A stretch of DNA of 64,000 nucleotides from Litorivicinus sp. (GTDB lineage Bacteria > Pseudomonadota > Gammaproteobacteria > Pseudomonadales > Litorivicinaceae), in assembly GCA_018401755.1 (NCBI GenBank), contig JAGYKJ010000007.1, positions 248,001 through 312,000 on the forward strand, in the 5' to 3' direction. A program made the translations under genes and the position numbers. The notes under the pieces are model-generated. The model made no database searches. It worked only from the letters and a program-made list of their open reading frames with translations, and was not told the origin of the DNA. Shown here piece by piece: positions 34,038 to 43,339 of this stretch (position 1 is the first letter of the stretch; every line of letters starts with the position of its first letter).

Positions 34038-35841
34038 CCACAGTACATTCCTAAAACATCTGACGACGCGCCCCGGGGTTTACCAAATGAGGGATGCTTC
34101 TGGGCACGTTCTCTATGTGGGAAAGGCTAAGAATTTGAAGTCTCGCGTCTCAAGCTATTTTCGGGGACAGGGGCTGTCATCGAAAACCCTAGCCATGGTT
34201 CAGCGGATTACTGAGATCAGCATCACCATCTGTCGCAATGAGGTTGAGGCGCTGATTCTGGAACAGACGCTGATTAAAACTGAGCGTCCGCCCTACAATA
34301 TCTTGTTGCGTGATGATAAATCCTACCCCTATGTGTACATGAATATCTCTCATTCATTTCCCGGGCTCTATTATCGCCGTGGACAGCGCCAGCCGAATGG
34401 CAAGACGTTTGGACCTTTTCCCTCTGCGGGTGCGGTGAAATCAACGCTGAACCTGATTCAAAAAACATTTCAAATACGTCAGTGCGAAGAAAGTGTCTTT
34501 GCCAATCGATCGAGGCCGTGCCTTCAGTATCAAATCGGGCGTTGCAGCGGACCCTGTGTTGGCTTGATCTCTAAGACTCAGTATGCGGAAGATCTCGAAC
34601 ACGTGAAGCTCTTCCTTGAGGGGCGGTCACAGGATCTTTTTGGGATCCTCGAGGCAAAGATGGATCAGGCAGCCGCCGCACTCGAGTTCGAGCAAGCCAG
34701 TCGCTATCGTGATGTGATTGCGCGACTGAGAACTCTGCTCTCAGAGCAAGCGATGGAAAGTGATTTGTCGGATCTGGATGCGTTGGCTGTGGCTCATGAC
34801 GCGGGTGTCGTCTGCCTCGCTGTCTTGAGCGTCCGAGGAGGGCGGGTGATTGGGGTCAATGCCCAGTTTCCGGATCGTGGTCTTCTAGAGACGAATGCGG
34901 AGATTTTGGCGGCCTTCATCGCCCAGTATTATTTAGGCTCTGAGCGACCAATTCCGAGTGAAGTCTTGTTGGCGGAATCGATTGCTGATCTTGCCCTGGT
35001 GGGCTCAGCACTCAGTGAGGCGGCAAAGCGTCATGTACGCGTTGCACATGCGGTGCGTGGAGTTCGGGCTCAGTATTTGGAGCTGGCTGCGACCAATGCG
35101 ACACAAGCCTTGGGTACTCGCTTGGCAAGTCGAGACGGTCAGGCGAAACGGATTGCTGACTTTGCCACCCGGTTTGGAATTGATCCACCCAATCGGTTGG
35201 AGTGTTTTGACATCAGTCATACGCAAGGTGAGTCCACTGTGGCCAGTTGTGTGGTATTCGATGGGAATGGCCCGCTAAAGCGTGACTATCGTATTTTCAA
35301 TATTGATGGAGTGACCGCGGGTGACGACTATGCGGCCATGGCCCAAGCACTCACGCGACGCTACCAACGGGTGAAGACCGGTGAGGAACAGATACCCGAC
35401 GTGTTGGTGATTGATGGCGGGCTCGGACAGCTCCGTGAAGCCATCCGAATTCTGTCGGACTTGGGCCTGCATGGAATTTTTGTGTTGGGAGTTGCTAAAG
35501 GAGTGACTCGGAAAGCGGGCTTTGAAATCTTGCACCGTGCGGATACGGGGGAGGAATTGCGACTTGATCCGACCGCCCCAGCGTTACATTTGATTCAGCA
35601 GATTCGTGATGAAGCGCATCGATTTGCGATTACCAAACATCGTCAAGCGCGCGGAAAAACCCGAAACACAAGCCCGTTGGAGGGGATTCCAGGTATTGGG
35701 CCCAAGCGACGTCAGGCGCTGCTGCGTCATTTTGGTGGGCTTCAACGACTGGCCTCTGCGAGTATTTCAGATATCGCAAAAGTGCAAGGCATGAGTCAAC
35801 AGAGTGCCGAATTGGTGTACTCTGCTTTGCATCGAGATTGA
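34024..35841 (+). CDS. uvrC: excinuclease ABC subunit C
   Basis: TRPGVYQMRDASGHVLYVGKAKNLKSRVSSYF...DISHTQGESTVASCVVF. Confidence 0.97.
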   Translation: MSEFDHSTFLKHLTTRPGVYQMRDASGHVLYVGKAKNLKSRVSSYFRGQGLSSKTLAMVQRITEISITICRNEVEALILEQTLIKTERPPYNILLRDDKSYPYVYMNISHSFPGLYYRRGQRQPNGKTFGPFPSAGAVKSTLNLIQKTFQIRQCEESVFANRSRPCLQYQIGRCSGPCVGLISKTQYAEDLEHVKLFLEGRSQDLFGILEAKMDQAAAALEFEQASRYRDVIARLRTLLSEQAMESDLSDLDALAVAHDAGVVCLAVLSVRGGRVIGVNAQFPDRGLLETNAEILAAFIAQYYLGSERPIPSEVLLAESIADLALVGSALSEAAKRHVRVAHAVRGVRAQYLELAATNATQALGTRLASRDGQAKRIADFATRFGIDPPNRLECFDISHTQGESTVASCVVFDGNGPLKRDYRIFNIDGVTAGDDYAAMAQALTRRYQRVKTGEEQIPDVLVIDGGLGQLREAIRILSDLGLHGIFVLGVAKGVTRKAGFEILHRADTGEELRLDPTAPALHLIQQIRDEAHRFAITKHRQARGKTRNTSPLEGIPGIGPKRRQALLRHFGGLQRLASASISDIAKVQGMSQQSAELVYSALHRD

Positions 35842-35850
35842 GACGGCTTT

Positions 35851-36396
35851 GTGAATCTTCCAAATATTTTGACATGGCTTCGCGTGATTCTAATTCCGGT
35901 GCTGATCGTCATTTGGATGATCCCCTCCCCTGAGACTGGATTGATTGCGGCAGCAGTCTTTGGGCTTGCATCGATCACCGATTGGCTGGATGGCTGGTTG
36001 GCACGTCGCTGGCAGATGGAGTCCCGGTTTGGGGCATTCCTTGATCCTGTCGCTGATAAACTTATGGTGTCTGCCGCTCTGGTGCTCTTAGTGGATGCTT
36101 TTGATTCGCTTTGGGTCACACTGCCGGCCATCGTGATCATCGGTCGCGAAATCGTTGTCTCTGCTCTGCGTGAGTGGATGAGTGAGATTGGCGAGCGTGC
36201 ACAGGTTGCTGTGTCATGGCTTGGCAAAGTGAAGACCGCCAGCCAAATGATCGCGATTCTTCTATGTTTGGCGCTCCCCGTTGAAATTACCATGTCGCAC
36301 GTTGGGCTTTGGGTCCTTGGACTCGCAGCTGTTCTGACCTTGTGGTCGATGTGGGCCTACCTTCGCGCCGCTTGGCCGCATCTTTCTGCCGAGTAG
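35851..36396 (+). CDS. pgsA: CDP-diacylglycerol--glycerol-3-phosphate 3-phosphatidyltransferase
   Basis: MNLPNILTWLRVILIPVLIV...SITDWLDGWLARRWQMESRFGAFLDPVADKLMV. Confidence 0.96.
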   Translation: MNLPNILTWLRVILIPVLIVIWMIPSPETGLIAAAVFGLASITDWLDGWLARRWQMESRFGAFLDPVADKLMVSAALVLLVDAFDSLWVTLPAIVIIGREIVVSALREWMSEIGERAQVAVSWLGKVKTASQMIAILLCLALPVEITMSHVGLWVLGLAAVLTLWSMWAYLRAAWPHLSAE

Positions 36397-36463
36397 GGCG
36401 TATTTCGGCTGACAAGGTCAGTGGAAATTGGTATACCTAACGTACGGTGTTGGGATCGGTCAC

Positions 36464-36904
36464 ATGCGACAAAACACGCCTTTCTTGGTATCTATACTCA
36501 TGGCATTCTTGGCTGGCTGTACGAGCGTCAGCCACAAGACGGCTGCTCAAATTACTGAACGAGGCGCTTCAGGCTCGGCTCCCGATTGTTCAAAGGCACT
36601 TCAGTCCGCTGATGTTCAAAATGATGTGAAGTGGGGACGTATTATTGCAACGCCTGTTTTGACCGTCGCATCGGTTGGATTATTGCCCGCCTTGCTGGGG
36701 GCAAACGCGGCTCTCGATTACGCTGATCGTCGCAACGCATCTGGCATGCGAGTCGCCTGTGGGTATACCCCATTAAGTGATCGCCAGGTGATCACAGATG
36801 TTGCGACTAATGCTGGGATCAGTCTAGCAATTGGGGCTGTGGATCTAGGCATCGGTGGAAGTGCCGCTGAGGTACAGGGGATTTTTAGTGATTCAGGTCA
36901 ATAG
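36464..36904 (+). CDS. putative lipoprotein
   Basis: MRQNTPFLVSILMAFLAGCTSVSH lipobox; two glycine/hydrophobic segments. Confidence 0.55.
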   Translation: MRQNTPFLVSILMAFLAGCTSVSHKTAAQITERGASGSAPDCSKALQSADVQNDVKWGRIIATPVLTVASVGLLPALLGANAALDYADRRNASGMRVACGYTPLSDRQVITDVATNAGISLAIGAVDLGIGGSAAEVQGIFSDSGQ

Positions 36905-36953
36905 AAATCGTGAGTTTGGTGTGTGAAGTCGGTATACTTCGCGGCTAGAAATT

Positions 36954-36993
36954 TGCGAGCGTGGTGGAACTGGTAGACACACAGGACTTAAAA
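36954..36993 (+). repeat. left attachment repeat: truncated 5' half of tRNA-Leu(TAA)
   Basis: Identical to 58187-58226; diverges at the anticodon 3' stem (AAAACCCCCC versus AAAATCCTG). Confidence 0.95.
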
Positions 36994-37048
36994 CCCCCCA
37001 TTTTTCATAAAAATAAGTAAATAAAACAACAACTTAGAAAAATAAAAC

Positions 37049-37069
37049 ACGACTTACTTGACGACTTAC
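37049..37069. promoter_or_regulatory. putative integrase arm-type site pair, left end
   Basis: ACGACTTAC at 37049-37057 and 37061-37069 (12-bp period); matching pair at right end. Confidence 0.55.
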
Positions 37070-37092
37070 ATACGGGCGGTTTTACTACCGTA

Positions 37093-38307
37093 ATGAGCGG
37101 TCGGTTTCGTCATCCCAAGTATCCCAAATTAGTGATTTTTCAGACTCCAAATGGGCAGTCGGAGAACTGGTACGCCGGGTTCTATCACAAGGGTCGTTTT
37201 GTCCGGAAATCGACCGGAACCGATGACAAAAAACAGGCATTGCTGGTGTCTGAATCGTGGTACCTGAAAAACCAGACTCGGATCGTCTCAGGCGATGCAC
37301 CTGAGTCATCCTCACAACGACTATTCCGACACGCAATCAAGTTCGTTCGTGAAGATATGCAGGTGAAACGCAACAGTGAGGCGTATCAAAAGTCATTGCT
37401 CGGACTGTTGAGAGAGACCTACTACATTGCGCAATTCTTTGGGAAATTGCCGATCGACAAAATCACCTCGTCCACATGGGATGACTACCGTCACTTTCTC
37501 CTGAGAAAACGAGCTGAAGAAGAAAAACCAAACCTCTCCGAGAAAAGCATTCATCAGCACAAGATTGCGGTTCAACGGGTTCTGAAAACTGCACGGAAGA
37601 AAGGGTGGACCAATGATTTGGTGCGGTTTGAGGATATCGATCGTCCGAAGCAGGAAACCACCATTCCCAGAATCTTTTTCAACATCGAGGAATATCGCTC
37701 GCTACTGCAAGCATCCAGATCGAACATCAAATATCACCGTGTCTCATCCCCCAACAAAGGGCGGTGGTTGGATGATGCATTGGAACAACATGACTTCATC
37801 ATTTGGATGGCGAATACAGGGATGCGAGTCGGGGAGGCACTTCAACTGGAGTTCCGTCATGTCCGGATCGTCGAACGAGAGATCTTGGTGAATGGTGTGA
37901 AAGAGACTCGTGAAGTGTGTCTTGTGACGGTCACCAAGGGAAAACGAGGGGCAGGGGAAGAAGCAGAGAGTTTTATCGGGGCACCCAACGTGTTCCGACG
38001 AATTTATGAACGACGACAGATCAAGGATCCAAAAACCTCACGAGAACTGGTCTTTGAAAGAAAACACACAACTGGGTTTGCGAGACTCTTGAGAGACTGC
38101 AAACTTGACGAGGACAACTACGGACGAAAACGAGACTTTGTGTCCCTTCGTCACACCTACATCGTGTTCCGACTTCAACAAGGGACAGACATTTATGATG
38201 TCGCAAGAAACACTCGGACCAGTGTTCCGATCATCCAAAAGCACTACGCACGGTTCTTTAAGAAATCCCAGCATCTAAACGATGTTGTCTGGGGCGCAAA
38301 TGAGTAA
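37093..38307 (+). CDS. tyrosine recombinase/phage-type integrase
   Basis: ANTGMRVGEALQLEFRHV (Arg I), LRHTYIVFRLQQG (HxxR), IIQKHYARFF (Tyr); adjacent to left attachment repeat. Confidence 0.93.
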   Translation: MSGRFRHPKYPKLVIFQTPNGQSENWYAGFYHKGRFVRKSTGTDDKKQALLVSESWYLKNQTRIVSGDAPESSSQRLFRHAIKFVREDMQVKRNSEAYQKSLLGLLRETYYIAQFFGKLPIDKITSSTWDDYRHFLLRKRAEEEKPNLSEKSIHQHKIAVQRVLKTARKKGWTNDLVRFEDIDRPKQETTIPRIFFNIEEYRSLLQASRSNIKYHRVSSPNKGRWLDDALEQHDFIIWMANTGMRVGEALQLEFRHVRIVEREILVNGVKETREVCLVTVTKGKRGAGEEAESFIGAPNVFRRIYERRQIKDPKTSRELVFERKHTTGFARLLRDCKLDEDNYGRKRDFVSLRHTYIVFRLQQGTDIYDVARNTRTSVPIIQKHYARFFKKSQHLNDVVWGANE

Positions 38308-38674
38308 TGAACACAAGTATTGGTGGTTGGCAGATCGCATTGAATCTTATGGCAACGGAGTCTTGGAAAAAATGACCAAATCCAAACGCAAAACACAGCA
38401 ACGACTCATCAGAGATCGATACACTGGAAATCCATTGACCGAAAAGGAATGGATAGAAGCGGTGAAGGAAGCAGAAGAGACCGACTATCGGAAGACCGCA
38501 TTTAGGAATGGGTTAGGTCGGTTTCTAAAATCCAAAGGGTTCTTGGTCTTTGCCCTACTTATTTTCCCGCCTTTGGCACTGCTGTCTGGGTGTGCCTATA
38601 ACTACAAGTCCAACACCTCTGTCAGTGGAGAAAGTGGGTCGGTAAATGCGGGTGTCAGTTCCAGTGATGGGTGA
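38300..38674 (+). CDS. hypothetical protein with C-terminal TM/lipobox-like segment
   Basis: MSNEHKYWWLADRIESYGN...FLVFALLIFPPLALLSGCAYNYKSNTSVSGESGSVNAGVSSSDG. Confidence 0.45.
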   Translation: MSNEHKYWWLADRIESYGNGVLEKMTKSKRKTQQRLIRDRYTGNPLTEKEWIEAVKEAEETDYRKTAFRNGLGRFLKSKGFLVFALLIFPPLALLSGCAYNYKSNTSVSGESGSVNAGVSSSDG

Positions 38675-38752
38675 AATCAGCAAACACTGTCCTGAAAAAT
38701 CTGTCTTGCCAAGAAGTGCGTGAAGAAGCAGATATGCGCCGAATGAGCGCAC

Positions 38753-38980
38753 TCAAACCCAACCTTGCCGCCAAACCTTGTCGTCTCGTAGATCACGCCA
38801 ATCAATAATCTTTGTGGCCTTGGAAAGCACTGCTTCGATTTCTACTTGCTCAATCGGGTCGCTGGGCTGCTCGGGATCAATCACCCGAATGACCAAGAAG
38901 TGCTTTTGCTTGGCCACGGGCGTGACAGCGGTCCATTTGGTCAGTAGAAGTTTTTTGGGGGACAGCAAGGGTACGCTCAC
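38753..38980 (-). CDS. TIGR02450-type Trp-rich small protein
   Basis: LLLTKWTAVTPVAKQKHFLVIRVIDPEQPSDPIEQVEIEAVLSKATKIIDWRDLRDDKVWRQGWV. Confidence 0.8.
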   Translation of the reverse strand: MSVPLLSPKKLLLTKWTAVTPVAKQKHFLVIRVIDPEQPSDPIEQVEIEAVLSKATKIIDWRDLRDDKVWRQGWV

Positions 38981-39190
38981 TGTTGTGGATCAGGGATGAG
39001 ATTATCAGCATTCCGAAATTAGGTGGAAAATTTCATGGATTCACGCTTTCATTTTGTTTGACGACCTGACTGTGGCCAAAAAGCATCGAAGGAATCGTGA
39101 GGTAAAGTGTCGGCTTGGTGATACTTTTCAAGAGTTAGTTAGTCCGCTCTGAATAACTCGTTTTTCATATTAAGCCATTTTTGTTGATAT

Positions 39191-39385
39191 TAAGGTCTCA
39201 TTTTGCTATTCAAAATTTGCCGGTTTTGATATGATTGGCATTCAATTTCTTGCAAATTCAGATGCCATGAAACACAAAAAACGCGTTGAACCGAATCGTG
39301 ATCTGTATCGTCCCCTGCTGATCGATATCATCAACCCAAACCATGAATTGGTTCGGCCAGAGAAACCGCTCTGATTGAGACTTTG
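39191..39385 (+). repeat. diverged direct repeat copy 1; relic of IS5-like transposase N-terminus
   Basis: Encodes MKHKKRVEPNRDLYRPLLIDIINPNHELVRPEKPL* at 39267-39374; similar to 39888-40095. Confidence 0.6.
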
Positions 39386-39434
39386 AATATAAATAAAGAC
39401 TCCCTCAATATACAATTTCTCAGGCCGCCTAAAA

Positions 39435-39779
39435 TCAACGGCTATATGTCCCGCCACCGCCAAATGCGTTCGGTGTATGGGTCGTAGTTCCGCTGGGGCC
39501 GTTGTAGGTCCCGCCACCGCCAAATGCGTTCGGTGTATGGGTCGTAGTTCCGCTGGGGCCGTTGTAGGTCCCGCCACCGCCAAATGCGTTCGGTGTATAG
39601 GTCGTAGTTCCGCTGGGGCCGTTGTAATTCCCGCCACCGCCAAATGCGTTCGGTGTATAGGTCGTAGTTCCGCTGGGGCCGTTGTAGGTCCCGCCGCCGC
39701 CAAACGCATTTGGGGTATAGACTGTTTGTGCAAATGCAGCCGAACCAACCCAGCAAAGCAAGAAAATGAGATATTTCAT
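39435..39779 (-). CDS. small secreted tandem-repeat protein
   Basis: Signal peptide MKYLIFLLCWVGSAAFAQ then repeats of TPNAFGGGGTYNGPSGTTTY. Confidence 0.6.
   Translation of the reverse strand: MKYLIFLLCWVGSAAFAQTVYTPNAFGGGGTYNGPSGTTTYTPNAFGGGGNYNGPSGTTTYTPNAFGGGGTYNGPSGTTTHTPNAFGGGGTYNGPSGTTTHTPNAFGGGGTYSR
39451..39720. repeat. 60-bp tandem repeat, ~4.5 copies
   Basis: CCGCCACCGCCAAATGCGTTCGGTGTATgGGTCGTAGTTCCGCTGGGGCCGTTGTAggTC repeated with a strict 60-bp period. Confidence 0.96.
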
Positions 39780-39887
39780 GACAGCCTCTTTGATAAAAAA
39801 TTTTATTCAATCACAACCTACGCTCAAAAACGTGAAATTGATAGTGCGCCTTTAACAATTTACTTTGGCATACCAAGAAATTGATTA

Positions 39888-40095
39888 ATGAAGATTAATT
39901 TTTCATTTTGCCATTCAAAATTTTGCGGTTTTGATAGAACTGGTGTTCAATTTTTGCAGGTTCAGATGACATGAAAAACGCCTCGAGCCGAATTGTGATC
40001 TATATTATCCCCTGCTGATCGATGTCACCAACCCAAACCATGAATTGATTCGGCTAGAGAAACCGATCGAACGAGATTGTCTAGATGAAGAAAAG
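39888..40095 (+). repeat. diverged direct repeat copy 2; relic of IS5-like transposase N-terminus
   Basis: CCCCTGCTGATCGATGTCACCAACCCAAACCATGAATTGATTCGGCTAGAGAAACCG matches copy 1 with frame disruptions. Confidence 0.55.
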
Positions 40096-40129
40096 ACGTT
40101 CATTTTCTCATTAGAGCCCAGTGGTTTGC

Positions 40130-40366
40130 TCACTGCGATGTCTTAGAGGCTTTATCCCACTTCTGTGAGAATTCTGCAAAACTGTAGTCTCGTCGGTTCA
40201 ACATTCTACTGATCTGTAGCTGAAGCGATTTCAGTTCGATGCCCGAGAATGTAATTGGATCTTCCTCGTCTCTCTGATATCTGAACGTCTGTAGTTGCTC
40301 GTCGCAGCGAGTCAATTCGTGTCGGGTCTCATTTGTTTGCCATTTGATTGAATGTGTTGTTTGCAT
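40130..40366 (-). CDS. hypothetical protein
   Basis: 78-aa ORF only. Confidence 0.3.
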   Translation of the reverse strand: MQTTHSIKWQTNETRHELTRCDEQLQTFRYQRDEEDPITFSGIELKSLQLQISRMLNRRDYSFAEFSQKWDKASKTSQ

Positions 40367-40452
40367 TGGTCGACTTCCTCGTGTACGTATACTTATAGGA
40401 CTGACACAGGTCTTTTGCAGTGAGTCAACTGATGCGATCCATCGTTACTTGA

Positions 40453-40806
40453 TTGAGGCCCAAAATGCTGATTAGTGGTCTAAAGTCTCTGGGTAGGCAC
40501 CTAGCCCTCATGTTGGCGACGATCGCTCTTATGGTGCTACCAACCACAAAGATTCAGTCGTTAGAAATTCCCTTGGTATCAGGATGGGAATTTGCCGATG
40601 GTTCGGTGATCCTGAATGAGTATCAGTTGTGGGAGGCGGGCATTGAGTGCGAGATGCTATTTTGCTTTTTTCCACTGGGCACATCATCAAGTTGTGACGA
40701 TGGACGATTGGCAGCCGCTTCGGGCGAGTGGTTCTCAAGGCATCAAGATGAGACGGGCGTCAAATCAATTCTCTACGATGTGGTCAATGATCGGTTGATT
40801 CGTTAG
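40453..40806 (+). CDS. hypothetical exported protein
   Basis: 117-aa ORF with N-terminal hydrophobic segment, upstream of the ADP-ribosylglycohydrolase. Confidence 0.35.
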   Translation: MRPKMLISGLKSLGRHLALMLATIALMVLPTTKIQSLEIPLVSGWEFADGSVILNEYQLWEAGIECEMLFCFFPLGTSSSCDDGRLAAASGEWFSRHQDETGVKSILYDVVNDRLIR

Positions 40807-40834
40807 CCTCAGTGCGTCACGAGGGAGGGATACC

Positions 40835-41629
40835 ATGTACGGAGCAATTATCGGTGATGTCGTGGGGTCTCCTTATGAGTTCTCTCGAAATAAGCGAAAG
40901 AACTTCATGCCTCTGTTCCATCCCAAGGGTGGGATTACAGACGATACGATCATGACGGTGGCTATTGCTGATTCCCTCATGAACGAAATCCATCCCGCTG
41001 ACGCCATGCGTTCTTGGGCACGAAAGGTGTATCCAACCGAGTCACTCGGAGGCTATGGACAGGGATTCATCAAGTGGCTCTCTGCACCGACAGTGCAACC
41101 CCCTTACAACAGCTATGGCAATGGATCCGCAATGCGGATTTCACCCGCAGGCTGGCTCTATGACGACCTTGCCGTAGCGTTAGAGGTGGCGAAGATCGTG
41201 ACCGAAGTCAGTCATTCGCATCCAGAGGGTGTGAAAGGTGCGCAGGCTGTTGTCTTGGCGATCTATCTTGCTCGCAAGGGCAGTGAACCAAATGCGATTC
41301 GAGACGCCGTGACTGAAATGTTCGGGTATGACTTGGATCGTGATGTCGACACCTGTCGTTCACTGCATACCTATAACGAGACCTGTCAAGGATGTGTGCC
41401 TGATGCTTTGATCTGTGCATTTGAGGCGGATTCCTTTGAAGATGCCATTCGGAATGCAGTTTCTCTAGGTGGTGATGCAGACACAATTGCTGCGATTACA
41501 GGCAGTGTTGCAGAGGTTCTCTTTGGCATTCCAGATGATCTGATTGGTCAAGTTAGGACTTATTTGAAGCCAGACCTGAAACCTGTGATACAGCAGTTTT
41601 ACGATACAGTGGCAGACAAAGTTCACTAG
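40835..41629 (+). CDS. ADP-ribosylglycohydrolase family protein
   Basis: MYGAIIGDVVGSPYEF...GGITDDTIMTVAIADSL...NGSAMRISPAGWL...SLGGDADTIAAITGSVAE. Confidence 0.87.
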   Translation: MYGAIIGDVVGSPYEFSRNKRKNFMPLFHPKGGITDDTIMTVAIADSLMNEIHPADAMRSWARKVYPTESLGGYGQGFIKWLSAPTVQPPYNSYGNGSAMRISPAGWLYDDLAVALEVAKIVTEVSHSHPEGVKGAQAVVLAIYLARKGSEPNAIRDAVTEMFGYDLDRDVDTCRSLHTYNETCQGCVPDALICAFEADSFEDAIRNAVSLGGDADTIAAITGSVAEVLFGIPDDLIGQVRTYLKPDLKPVIQQFYDTVADKVH

Positions 41630-41644
41630 ATCGGAGGAGATGGT

Positions 41645-41968
41645 GTGACGGGAACCCCCAATGCCATTGAACGAGTCTTTTTTGGTAAAGCACATCCAAT
41701 CACTTATCTGTTCATGGGATTTGTGGGTAGCGGGTTTGTTGGTTATGTCGTGCTATCTGCCTATGGATTGCTTGGCACCTTTGCGGAAAATCATCACGAG
41801 ACAATCGCCCCGAATCTTGTGATGTATACAGGGCTGCTGGGTCTTACTGCATTTGGGTTGATGTATTCCGTCTGGCTTTGGGTAGGTTGCTGGCATTATC
41901 GTTCGAACTCGACACATTGGATTCGTTACCCATTGGTGGGTCTCGCAAGGGGTTCTACCCCGTTTTAA
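41645..41968 (+). CDS. small membrane protein, 3' end runs into IS3 left end
   Basis: Two TM segments; final residues encoded by the IS terminus. Confidence 0.4.
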   Translation: MTGTPNAIERVFFGKAHPITYLFMGFVGSGFVGYVVLSAYGLLGTFAENHHETIAPNLVMYTGLLGLTAFGLMYSVWLWVGCWHYRSNSTHWIRYPLVGLARGSTPF

Positions 41969-42013
41969 CGGACACAACTAAAGAGGTGCATACTGCACCC
42001 AGAAGGAGTGTTC

Positions 42014-42301
42014 ATGACTATACGTAGAAAATACAGTGCCGAGTTTAAACGCGAGGCCGTCTTGCAGACCCAGCATCCTGGTGTGTCCTGCAATCAAGTC
42101 GCCCTCGAGCTGGGCATTAATCCAAACGTTTTGGGTCGCTGGAAGCGTGAGCTTGAAGCGAGCCCAGATCGCGCTTTTGCAGGATCTGGAGTGCCGCGGG
42201 ACGAGGAACTGGCCCGCCTGAAGCGAGAGCTGGCACGGGTCAAGAAGGAACGCGATTTTTTGCGCGAAGCGGCGACGTTCTTTGCCAGAGAGTCGTCCTG
42301 A
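42014..42301 (+). CDS. IS3-family transposase OrfA
   Basis: [47 protein letters not shown], leucine-zipper-like tail. Confidence 0.92.
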   Translation: MTIRRKYSAEFKREAVLQTQHPGVSCNQVALELGINPNVLGRWKRELEASPDRAFAGSGVPRDEELARLKRELARVKKERDFLREAATFFARESS

Positions 42302-42339
42302 GGTATCAGGCGATTCAACGTTGTCGCGGTGAGTTTACA

Positions 42340-43155
42340 GTGCGTTTGATGTGTCGTTGTTTGCATGTCTCTCCAAGTGGTTATTACGCGTGGGAGACGC
42401 GTTCTCCGAGTTGCCGTGCACTCGAGAACGCTCGTCTGTTGAAGCGGATGCGTGCGATCCACGACGACAGTGGTGGCGTGATTGGTGCACCCCGGATGCA
42501 TGAAGACCTTTGCGATGAGGGTGAGCGTCTCAGTTTAAATCGAGTCGCACGCATCATGGCAGCGGATCAGTTGCAGGGTTGGCCTCGTAAAAAAGGTCGT
42601 GGCAGCAAACGTGGTTCGAGCAGGCCTCAGGGTATTGAGGATCATCTGCAACGCGACTTCACGGCGCTTGAGCCTGAGACCAAGTGGGTCACGGACATCA
42701 CGGAGCTGTCGTCTAGCGAAGGCAAGCTCTACCTGTGCGTGGTCTTGGACTTGTATGCCAAGATTGTCGTGGGTTGGTCGATGCAGATTCGTCAGGACCG
42801 CTTCATGGTGATGCGTGCGGTCGAGATGGCACTCGGACAACGCGAGAGCACGGCACCTGTGATTCTGCACTCGGATCGCGGCACGCAATTTACCAGTGAT
42901 GATTATCAGAAGTTGCTGAAGCGTCATGGGTTGGTGAGCAGCATGAGTCGAGTCGGTCACTGTGGTGATAACGCAGCCTGCGAGGGCTTCTTCGGTCTTT
43001 TAAAGCGAGAGCGAACCCGTTATCAAAAATACCGAACCAGAGCTGAGATACGAGCTGACGTCTTTAGCTACATCGAGCGATTCCATAATCCAAGGATGCA
43101 ACGTAGAGTGGCTAGAGTAGATCAGCAATTTACGTCGTTTTTAAACCGTCCGTGA
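42340..43155 (+). CDS. IS3-family transposase OrfB (DDE integrase); true start probably by frameshift from OrfA
   Basis: [48 protein letters not shown]. Confidence 0.92.
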   Translation: MRLMCRCLHVSPSGYYAWETRSPSCRALENARLLKRMRAIHDDSGGVIGAPRMHEDLCDEGERLSLNRVARIMAADQLQGWPRKKGRGSKRGSSRPQGIEDHLQRDFTALEPETKWVTDITELSSSEGKLYLCVVLDLYAKIVVGWSMQIRQDRFMVMRAVEMALGQRESTAPVILHSDRGTQFTSDDYQKLLKRHGLVSSMSRVGHCGDNAACEGFFGLLKRERTRYQKYRTRAEIRADVFSYIERFHNPRMQRRVARVDQQFTSFLNRP

Positions 43156-43339
43156 AAATAGGGTAGAACCCATCCCCTGTGTCGCTACACTCCACGGGGA
43201 TACACCCCTAAGAGTAAACAAGGGCAGCGATGTTCCCCTGCGGTTAAAGAGATGGACCCTGGCTTAAGCCCGGACAAATTCTGTCTTGACGACAGGGTCC
43301 ACCATAGACACTGATTTGAAGTTGGAGCAAGAAGTTATG

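Larger units (their letters stand above)
41950..43171 (+). mobile_element. IS3-family insertion sequence, complete
   Basis: TIRs GGGTTCTACCCCGTTTTAACGGAC (41950) and GGGTTCTACCCTATTTTCACGGAC (complement of 43148-43171); two transposase frames. Confidence 0.88.

Noticed and set aside
39451-39720. CRISPR array
   Set aside because: Direct 60-bp tandem repeats with no variable spacers, coding for peptide repeats.
39477-39884. Plus-strand 135-aa ORF across the 60-bp repeats
   Set aside because: Antisense by-product of a repeat whose length is a multiple of three; no signal peptide or recognisable domain.
43253-43300. Riboswitch-like structure from GGACCCTG...CAGGGTCC
   Set aside because: Only the outer 8-bp repeat is clear; interior matches no family I recognise.
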